Below, piece after piece: positions 54,568-61,640 of a DNA stretch of 61,640 bases. The stretch is from Candidatus Nitrosocosmicus arcticus. Lineage in GTDB: Archaea > Thermoproteota > Nitrososphaeria > Nitrososphaerales > Nitrososphaeraceae. Numbering within the stretch: position 1 is the stretch's first letter; each line of letters starts with the position of its first letter. The notes below the pieces were generated by a model that was given only the letters and a program-made list of their open reading frames with translations, was not told the origin of the DNA and made no database searches. The position numbers and the translations under genes were made by a program. The stretch spans positions 23,011 to 84,650 of the forward strand of contig NZ_ML675592.1 of the NCBI RefSeq assembly GCF_007826885.1, given 5' to 3'.

Positions 54568-55986
54568 TTGACACGAAATATTGATCTCGATTCCCATGAT
54601 AGCTCTGATAAAAGCTATAGTAGAAATTCTCAACAATTTTTAAACAAATTTAAAGTTAGTGTAGGTGATGAAGTGAAAATAGTTACTAAAAAAACAGAAT
54701 TTTTTGGCATTATTCTACCTCGATATGAAACCTTTAGTGACAAATATATCGTTTTAAAATTGAAAAGCGGTTACAATATTGGAATTGAAATAGAACATAT
54801 TTTAGAAATTATTAATAAAAATGTTGATCAATTATCAAAAAAAACTATAGCAAAATCAGATCCCGGTGATAATACCCATACTAAAGATGATAAATATAGC
54901 CACAATTTATTCGATAAAATGAATAGTTCTAAATTATTGCCAAAAATATTGCTAATTAGTACAGGTGGCACTATTGCAAGTAAAATTGATTATAGAACCG
55001 GTGGGGTAACTTCACTTTTGACTGCATCCGAATTATATTCTGCTTTTCCAGAACTTTCTGACTACGGATACATTTATCCTGAATTCTTATTCAATGAATA
55101 TAGTGAAAACATGAATCCTCACCATTGGTCTGCTTTAGCGAATAGGATCTCATATGCCATTAATAACGAACAATATGATGGAATTATTATATCTCACGGT
55201 ACAGATACAATGCATTATACTTCGTCTGCATTAAGTTTCGCTCTACAAAATATCCCCATTCCTGTAGTTTTGGTTGGTTCTCAGCGATCATCCGATAGAC
55301 CTTCTTCCGATGCATTCAGCAATCTAGTTGGTGCAATAAGATTTATCAAGGATGCAAAATATTCGGGCATTTTTGTTTGTATGCACCATAATATTTCAGA
55401 TGAAGTAATTGCATGTCATCTTGGTACACGAGTAAGAAAAAATCATACCAGCAAACGTGATGCATTTAAATCACTTGATGGTATACCTTTTGCCTTAATT
55501 GAGAATTCGGACATAAAATACGATAAGTTATTACACAATGGAATAGAACGTGCGAATATATCAAACAATTTTACTTCAAGGACAGCTTTTAACGATAGAG
55601 TGTTTCTATTGAAATTCTATCCTGGGTTTAGTTCTTCATTTCTTGAGAACTTTTTACAGTTGGATTATAAAGTCATTATATTGGAGGGCACTGGGCTTGG
55701 GCATGTGAGTAAAGGCTGCTTTCCTATTTTAAAAAAACTAATAAATTCCGGCATTTTTGTTTTTATGACTTCACAATGTATATTTGGTACGGTACAGATG
55801 ACCGTTTATGACACGGGCAGAGACCTTTTGGGTTTGGGTGTTATCCCACTTTCAAATATGAGTTCGGAGACCGCTGTTGTTAAAGCAATGTGGGCATTAG
55901 GCAATAATGCAGATGCCGAGGATTTTGTTAGGATCATGAAAACTGATTATTCTAATGAAATTTCTAACATGCTGTCACTAGTTTAA
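54568..55986 (+). CDS. gatD: Glu-tRNA(Gln) amidotransferase subunit D
   Basis: 472 residues from TTG 54568. The N-terminal beta-domain is followed by an L-asparaginase fold: LLISTGGTIASKIDYRTGGV with the nucleophile Thr, IISHGTDTMHYTSSALSF, VLVGSQRSSDRPSSDA, FEGTGLGHVS-like ILEGTGLGHVSKGC. With GatE it makes Gln-tRNA(Gln) from Glu-tRNA(Gln), the archaea-specific route. Starts an operon with gatE. Confidence 0.95.
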   Translation: MTRNIDLDSHDSSDKSYSRNSQQFLNKFKVSVGDEVKIVTKKTEFFGIILPRYETFSDKYIVLKLKSGYNIGIEIEHILEIINKNVDQLSKKTIAKSDPGDNTHTKDDKYSHNLFDKMNSSKLLPKILLISTGGTIASKIDYRTGGVTSLLTASELYSAFPELSDYGYIYPEFLFNEYSENMNPHHWSALANRISYAINNEQYDGIIISHGTDTMHYTSSALSFALQNIPIPVVLVGSQRSSDRPSSDAFSNLVGAIRFIKDAKYSGIFVCMHHNISDEVIACHLGTRVRKNHTSKRDAFKSLDGIPFALIENSDIKYDKLLHNGIERANISNNFTSRTAFNDRVFLLKFYPGFSSSFLENFLQLDYKVIILEGTGLGHVSKGCFPILKKLINSGIFVFMTSQCIFGTVQMTVYDTGRDLLGLGVIPLSNMSSETAVVKAMWALGNNADAEDFVRIMKTDYSNEISNMLSLV

Positions 55987-56009
55987 TAGGTTTAAAGAGG
56001 ACGAGTCTG

Positions 56010-57947
56010 ATGAATCTAGATATCGACAAATTAAACGTAAAGGTTGGCTTTGAAATACATCAACAACTAAGTACATCGTCTAAACTCTTTTGTAGTTGCA
56101 AAGGCGATGGATCCAACGACGAGGGTTATGATTTCAACTTTATTCGAGTTTTGAGACCTACAAAAAGTGAATTAGGTGATTTTGATAAAGCTGCATTATT
56201 TGAACACGCCAAAATGAATTCAATCAAGTATTATTCTAAAGTAGGATATAGCTGTTTAGTCGAAGCTGACGAGGAGCCCCCACATGAAGTAAGCAAAGAT
56301 GCACTTGAAACAGCATTGTTGTTTTCACTTGCCCTAAATTCAAATATTGTTGATGAAATTCATGTCATGAGGAAATTAGTTATAGACGGCTCTAATGTCA
56401 GTGGATTTCAAAGAACTATGCTGATATCAACAGGAGGTTACTTAGATGTCGATAATTTCAACAAGATAGGCGTTCAGGGTATATGTTTAGAAGAGGATGC
56501 AGCAAAATTAATTTCTACCAATCCTCTATTAAAGGAATATGGATTAGACAGGCTTGGGATTCCGCTAGTCGAAATCGCACTTGATCCTATATCTGGGACT
56601 CCTGCAGAAATTGTAAACGTCGCATTAACTCTTGGTAGACTACTTCGAAGTAGTAAAAGAGTCACTCGAGGAATTGGGAGTATAAGGCAGGATGTGAATA
56701 TATCTGTCAATGGGGGTCAAGTAGTCGAAGTCAAAGGGGTACAACAATTATCACAACTTATCAAAGTTTTAGACTATGAAACAAAAAGACAGTACGGATT
56801 AATCAAAATTGCGGAAGAATTTAAGAACAGGAATATCGATGAATCCTTTATAGGCGATAAAATTGAAGACGTCACATCCTTGTTCTCAAATTCGTCATCT
56901 AAGGTCATAAAAAAAATATTAAAAGATCTGGACCCAGTCATTAATTGTATTCGTTTGAGAGGTCTAAGAGGATTGATTGGCTACGAACCTGTGGAAGATG
57001 TAAGACTAGGAAAAGAGTTGGGAGAGTTTGTTAGATTTTTTGGATTGGGTGGCGTCTTTCATTCCGATGAATTACCTAATTATGGGATCACTATCAGCGA
57101 CATAGATAGCCTTAAGAAATCTGTTGATATTTCTTCTGATGATGCCTTTATAATAATAGGTGGTAACAGGGAAAAAATAAACAATCTTCTTGAACCATTG
57201 ATTAAAAGGGTAATCCAATTTAAATATGGTGTCATTGCTGAAACTCGTTCAGTTACTTTAGACGGCACTACTATTTTTTCACGACCTAGGCCAGGTTCGT
57301 CCAGAATGTATCCTGAAACGGATATAATGCCAATTCCTGTTGATAATAACTTACTTGATAGTTTGAAGGATAAAATACCTTTGCCGTGGAATGAATTAAT
57401 CAAAGGAATTATGAAAAAGTATGGATTGAATATGAAATTATCTGAACAAATCTTTGATTCTGATTATTATAATTTATTTGAAAGACTCTTGATATCCAAT
57501 CCCTCTATTTCACCTACCTTCGTTGCATCAAAACTTACTGAAGATATCGTTAGTCTCTCCAGAAATAATCTTGATAAGGATCTCTTGACAGATGAAATGA
57601 TTTTAGACATTTTCAATAGGCTTGATAAGGGACTTATTGCAAAAGAGTCTATAATATTAATATTTGAAAAATTAATGAAAAAAGATTGTCTGTCGGTAGA
57701 GAATGCAATAAATTCTCTCAACCTAACTAAATTAGATGATACAGACTTATTTTCTACATTGGATAAATTGTTTGAGGATAATTTGAGCATTATAAGAGAG
57801 AAAGGGCCCAATTCCATGGGTGTTTTGATGGGTAAAAGTATGGCAGTTCTGAGAGGTAAGGTAGACGGTAGCAAAATTAATGACTATTTGAGACAAAAAT
57901 TAGAAACATTTCTTAATGAAGGATCATCATCTTCATCTTCTTCTTAG
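56010..57947 (+). CDS. gatE: Glu-tRNA(Gln) amidotransferase subunit E
   Basis: 645 residues. It has the GatB/E core: KVGFEIHQQLSTSSKLFCSCKG, ADEEPPHEVSKDAL, RTMLISTGGYLDVD, GIGSIRQDVNISV with the tRNA-sensing region, and a YqeY-like tail. An AspRS-like insertion typical of GatE lies in between. The end is a run of six serines (GSSSSSS). It follows gatD by 23 bases. Confidence 0.95.
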   Translation: MNLDIDKLNVKVGFEIHQQLSTSSKLFCSCKGDGSNDEGYDFNFIRVLRPTKSELGDFDKAALFEHAKMNSIKYYSKVGYSCLVEADEEPPHEVSKDALETALLFSLALNSNIVDEIHVMRKLVIDGSNVSGFQRTMLISTGGYLDVDNFNKIGVQGICLEEDAAKLISTNPLLKEYGLDRLGIPLVEIALDPISGTPAEIVNVALTLGRLLRSSKRVTRGIGSIRQDVNISVNGGQVVEVKGVQQLSQLIKVLDYETKRQYGLIKIAEEFKNRNIDESFIGDKIEDVTSLFSNSSSKVIKKILKDLDPVINCIRLRGLRGLIGYEPVEDVRLGKELGEFVRFFGLGGVFHSDELPNYGITISDIDSLKKSVDISSDDAFIIIGGNREKINNLLEPLIKRVIQFKYGVIAETRSVTLDGTTIFSRPRPGSSRMYPETDIMPIPVDNNLLDSLKDKIPLPWNELIKGIMKKYGLNMKLSEQIFDSDYYNLFERLLISNPSISPTFVASKLTEDIVSLSRNNLDKDLLTDEMILDIFNRLDKGLIAKESIILIFEKLMKKDCLSVENAINSLNLTKLDDTDLFSTLDKLFEDNLSIIREKGPNSMGVLMGKSMAVLRGKVDGSKINDYLRQKLETFLNEGSSSSSSS

Positions 57948-57948
57948 C

Positions 57949-58287
57949 ATGACTCGCGTACCTAAATCAATCAAAAATCACTATATCGATTCCTTTAACA
58001 TAAATTCAGAGAACTTGAAGTCATTCCTCTCGTCTCACCAGATTTCAAACTCTGAACTGGAGGATGTGTCATTTACAATTTCCAAACTATATAATCAAAA
58101 GGTTGATGAAATTTTAGAATCGTGTGGAAATGATTGGACTAGGCTAGATTCTGCTTCTTCTCCTTTAATTTTATTCGTTCAATGCATTGATGAATTACTC
58201 CGTGAAGATAACTTGGACATTTCATCACGATGTAGGTTTATTCTAAATTCATTCTCAAAAACATTAGAATCTTGGATGATCTGGTAG
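57949..58287 (+). CDS. Hypothetical protein after gatE
   Basis: 112 residues from ATG 57949, one base after the gatE stop; a longer reading frame from 57916 overlaps gatE and is less likely. Helical: MTRVPKSIKNHYIDSF, SNSELEDVSFTISKLYNQKVDEIL, SPLILFVQCIDELLRED. No motif recognised. Its tight fit to gatE suggests co-transcription. Confidence 0.6.
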   Translation: MTRVPKSIKNHYIDSFNINSENLKSFLSSHQISNSELEDVSFTISKLYNQKVDEILESCGNDWTRLDSASSPLILFVQCIDELLREDNLDISSRCRFILNSFSKTLESWMIW

Positions 58288-58378
58288 TTTCTATTTTGTT
58301 GATTTAACTTTATTTACTTTTATATTTCTAACTGAGAATAATCTTGTTAGTAATTCTTGCTGATTCTAAAAAAAATGT

Positions 58379-58942
<564 letters not shown>

Positions 58943-59034
58943 CTATATTATATAAACCATGTGTAGAAATATCTATAAGGGGCTATTATATTTTTTAGTA
59001 ATTTTTCATAATTCCTCTGAGCTGATTGATTGAT

Positions 59035-60366
59035 TTATTCTTTCATATTCACCAATTGAATATATTGGTATGCAGAGGTTTCATTATCAAAAGCATAATG
59101 TACCTTTTGAAAGTTCTTTTTGAACTCTGTTACATTTTGCAAAACTTTAGCAATATCTTGTTTGTCTATTACAACTTTTTTAATAAATGTTGCTATTTCC
59201 TGCATTTCGTCTTCCTTCATTCCTAGTCTGGTTACTTCAGGAACTCCTATTCTAATGCCACTTGGATGAAAGTAGTTTCTTCCCTCTTTTATATCTCCAG
59301 GAAGCAATTGCCTATTTAGGATTATATTACATTTTTCCAGATCCTTTTCTATGGTTCCGCCATCGCCATAATTTGAGACATCGACGGCCAGTTGATGTGA
59401 TTCGGTATAACCTCTTTTTTCCCCTAAAACATTAAATCCATGATTTGCAAGGGAGTAGGCCAGCATTTTTGCATTCTTGATGACTTGTTTCGCATATTCT
59501 TCTCCAAATTCTAATGATTCAGCTAATGCTACCGCTTTGCCAGCAACATGATGCAAGTGATGACTACTTGTATTTCCTGGAAAAATTGCCTTCTTTATCA
59601 AATCCGAATATTTTTCAACGGATACTATAATGCCTCCTTGGGGTCCCCATAATGTCTTATGGGAGCTCATAGTCATTGAATCTGCGCCTTCTCGTAAAGG
59701 GTCTTGAAATTGTCCACCAGCGATTAGACCCGCTACGTGGGCTCCATCGTAATTTATATACACATTTCGATCATGCAAGAATTCTGATAATTCCTTCACA
59801 GGATGCGGGAACAAAAAAAGACTACCACCAAACATGGCTATTTTCGGTGGTTTTCCTTCGTCAATCATAGTATCCACTTTTTTCTTGGTCAGCTCAACAT
59901 CGATGGTCATGTTTTCTTTTGAAAATGGAAAGTGCTCTATTACCAATCCGTGAACCAGGCCGGCCGTTCCTGAGTGTTCTTTTTTTCCATGTGAAATATG
60001 TCCACCAGTAGGAATCGATGAAGCTATCATAGTGTCTCCAGGATTAGAGAATGCAGAATATATTGCCAAATTCGCAACGACTCCTGATGTTGCTCTACAA
60101 TCTGCGAATTCAGCTTTAAATACTGATCTTGCTAAATCATTGCAAATATTTTCAACTTTGTCTATAAAAGTGCAGCCTGCATACACCCTTTCTCCAGGCC
60201 AACCCTCTGCATACCTATTTCCAAAATCAGACACTACAGCTTCCCTGACGGCTGGACTGGGAATGTTTTCACTTGCTATGAGGGGAATGGAGTTATTGAA
60301 CCAGTCGTGATGCTCTCTAATTAATTTTAGAATATTATCCTGAATTTCTTTTGCATTCAATATCAT
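59035..60366 (-). CDS. glyA: Serine hydroxymethyltransferase
   Basis: 443 residues. It has SENIPSPAVREAVVSDFGNRYAEGWPGERVYAG, GLIAGGQFQDPLREGADSMTMSSHKTLWGPQGGII with the PLP lysine, and KCNIILNRQLLPGD. It interconverts serine and glycine with a pterin C1 carrier. Monocistronic. Confidence 0.96.
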   Translation of the reverse strand: MILNAKEIQDNILKLIREHHDWFNNSIPLIASENIPSPAVREAVVSDFGNRYAEGWPGERVYAGCTFIDKVENICNDLARSVFKAEFADCRATSGVVANLAIYSAFSNPGDTMIASSIPTGGHISHGKKEHSGTAGLVHGLVIEHFPFSKENMTIDVELTKKKVDTMIDEGKPPKIAMFGGSLFLFPHPVKELSEFLHDRNVYINYDGAHVAGLIAGGQFQDPLREGADSMTMSSHKTLWGPQGGIIVSVEKYSDLIKKAIFPGNTSSHHLHHVAGKAVALAESLEFGEEYAKQVIKNAKMLAYSLANHGFNVLGEKRGYTESHQLAVDVSNYGDGGTIEKDLEKCNIILNRQLLPGDIKEGRNYFHPSGIRIGVPEVTRLGMKEDEMQEIATFIKKVVIDKQDIAKVLQNVTEFKKNFQKVHYAFDNETSAYQYIQLVNMKE

Positions 60367-60481
60367 TTTTTGAAATAATTACTTATATAAAATATCGTAA
60401 TCTGGCAAAATAGTACTATTTTAGTGATGATTTTTTGGTCATTTATGACAATAATTTTATACTACATGTTTTTTACTACTC

Positions 60482-60646
60482 ATGAAGAAGGTTAAACAGA
60501 TGGAAGGATATTGTGTTAAATGCAAAGCAAAAAGAGAAATGAAAGATGAAAAAGAGGTAACCATGAAAAATGGAAGACCTGCTACTCAAGGTATATGTAC
60601 TGTATGTAATACGAAAATGTTCAAGATAGGAGGAAGTAAAAAATAA
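60482..60646 (+). CDS. Small zinc-ribbon protein (DUF5679-like)
   Basis: 54 residues from ATG 60482. It holds two CxxC pairs: GYCVKCKAKREM and GICTVCNTKMFKIG, separated by about 26 residues including KNGRPATQG, the pattern of the DUF5679 zinc-ribbon family widespread in archaea. It may bind nucleic acid. Confidence 0.8.
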   Translation: MKKVKQMEGYCVKCKAKREMKDEKEVTMKNGRPATQGICTVCNTKMFKIGGSKK

Positions 60647-60973
60647 TAAAAAATATAAAAAATGCAATAATCTAGTCGATTTATATCGATATTTTCTATA
60701 TTTACCTTATTTTGATTTGGTTTGTTATCTATAACTTGATTGATTTCAGCGTCAGCGTTATTGAAAATACCTTGCCGTTTTGTATTAAACTGAAATTAAA
60801 TGCAGTTGAAAATAAACTTCTATGGTTTTTATTTATTTATTCTTTAGTGTTCCTCAAAAAAACTATTTAATATTTTTATAGGTGTGATTATTTTATGATA
60901 TTACAGTAATGATGACAACCTTCTAGCTCTGAACTGTTGTATTTTAATTAGTGGCTATTATATATAGGAATTT
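60647..60973. other. Intergenic region before the dCMP deaminase
   Basis: 327 bases without an ORF that looks coding. It contains an atgatga-13 nt-ctga arrangement at 60922-60945 that recalls half of a C/D box RNA (see findings), and AT-rich promoter-like sequence (ttatatatagg) just before the next gene. Confidence 0.45.
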
Positions 60974-61492
60974 GTGAAAGGATTAGACAGGGAATTTGAA
61001 AGACCCGATTGGGACGTTTACTTTATGATACAAGCTTTTTTGGCAAAGCTACGCTCCAACTGCCTTACTAGGCAAATCGGGGCTGTAATAGTTAAGAATA
61101 ATAGACAAATATCAACTGGTTACAATGGTACCCCATCTGGATTTCCCAATTGCTTTGAGGGTGGATGTAAAAGATGTACAGATAGGATTAAAGGTATTGT
61201 TAAATCAGGTCAATCTTTAGATAGGTGTATTTGCGTGCATGCGGAAGCCAATGCAATAATGCAATGTGTTATGTTTGGAAATGCTGGTAGTACTAAAAAT
61301 GCTACTTTGTACTCTACTCTTGCTCCATGTATAGAATGTAGTAAGATGGCTATTACAGTGGGGATCAATAGAGTGGTCATTTTATCTAAATATGACGAGG
61401 ATGGAACGGAGATTTTAAGGCAGGGGAATGTAGAAATATTAGAAATGGATTCGTCTAAATTACAACTTTGGATCTCAAAGCTATTTGGATGA
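60974..61492 (+). CDS. Deoxycytidylate deaminase family
   Basis: 172 residues from GTG 60974. It has RPDWDVYFMIQAFLAKLRSNCLTRQIGAVIVKNNRQISTGYNGTPSG, the zinc ligands and catalytic Glu in CVHAEANAIMQC, and APCIECSKMAI. It converts dCMP to dUMP for dTTP supply. It has extra Cys-rich GGCKRCTDR before the active site, as in dCMP deaminases. Last gene in the window; a short AT-rich stretch of about 150 bases follows without a gene. Confidence 0.92.
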   Translation: MKGLDREFERPDWDVYFMIQAFLAKLRSNCLTRQIGAVIVKNNRQISTGYNGTPSGFPNCFEGGCKRCTDRIKGIVKSGQSLDRCICVHAEANAIMQCVMFGNAGSTKNATLYSTLAPCIECSKMAITVGINRVVILSKYDEDGTEILRQGNVEILEMDSSKLQLWISKLFG

Positions 61493-61640
61493 TTGCTACT
61501 TGAGTTCAATTTCTGTCTAATCGAACCTAGGCCATCCTAAAATATCATTAAATAATCAACAGTACAAAACTAAAAACTAAAAGCAAACTAACTAACTAAA
61601 AAAAACAAAAAAAAGATTAAGGAACTGATCTGCTGTAGAG

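Noticed and set aside
57916-57948. Upstream start for the gene after gatE
   Set aside because: It would overlap the gatE serine tail and translate as MKDHHLHLLLS in another frame; the ATG one base after the gatE stop fits better.

Overview
The window looks like a chromosomal segment of an ammonia-oxidising-type archaeon (Nitrososphaerota/Thaumarchaeota). The AT-rich composition and gene content recall Nitrosocosmicus/Nitrososphaera-like soil lineages, but the genus is an inference. Archaeal identity rests on directly visible genes: RNA polymerase subunit D beside eL18/uL13/uS9; an exosome operon (SBDS, Rrp4, Rrp41, Rrp42, eL43, Pcc1, prefoldin beta); GatDE; Cdc48; an archaeal XPF-type nuclease; and two intron-bearing tRNA-Ser genes. 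A fused ADP-forming acyl-CoA ligase, of the kind used in the thaumarchaeal 3-hydroxypropionate/4-hydroxybutyrate cycle, fits the same assignment.

Region 1 (1-10 kb) is accessory. It opens with a very large exported-type protein, cut by the window start, built of thrombospondin type-3 calcium repeats, Pro-Thr and Glu-Pro spacers, and a C-terminal domain whose tail resembles secreted NAD-targeting toxins. After it comes a graveyard of gene remnants: a frameshifted helix-turn-helix-type gene, a decayed reverse-strand gene, the tail of a multicopper oxidase and a scrap of a small transporter. Then follow a DMT permease, a small winged-helix protein, an unknown protein and a truncated tyrosine recombinase lying against the 3' end of a tRNA-Ser(CGA), which suggests an old integration site.

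Region 2 (10-18.6 kb) is the information-processing core. On the minus strand lie rpoD, eL18, uL13 and uS9. On the plus strand lie SBDS-rrp4-rrp41-rrp42-eL43-pcc1-pfdB and an XPF-type nuclease. uL13 carries an N-terminal arm of six perfect 60-bp repeats, and Rrp4 has a repeat-rich Ser/Thr/Gln tail.

Region 3 (18.6-34 kb) is metabolic: hisC-hisD-hisG, a class II HMG-CoA reductase, a sugar-dehydrogenase-like protein, tRNA-Ser(TGA), a DegT-type aminotransferase, a SirB1-like protein, an M20 peptidase and the ADP-forming CoA ligase. The other histidine genes lie in a second cluster (hisF-hisA-hisH-hisB plus a HAD phosphatase, 49.5-53.3 kb); hisI and hisE are not in the window.

Region 4 (34-43.8 kb) holds HEAT and pentapeptide repeat proteins, a two-gene signalling unit (cyclase-response regulator, then membrane histidine kinase), a small secreted protein, and a sulfate assimilation group (SelD-like protein divergent from cysH and sat).

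Region 5 (43.8-61.6 kb) is mostly housekeeping: endonuclease III, uL2, Cdc48, a DAP-decarboxylase-like enzyme, acylphosphatase, the second his cluster, a cupredoxin, gatD-gatE, a dicluster ferredoxin, glyA, a small zinc-ribbon protein and a dCMP deaminase.

The most unusual signals are the repeat-armed ribosomal protein uL13, the TSP3 protein with a toxin-like tail, the two tRNA-Ser genes that each seem to have two introns, and the SelD-like gene placed with sulfate assimilation.
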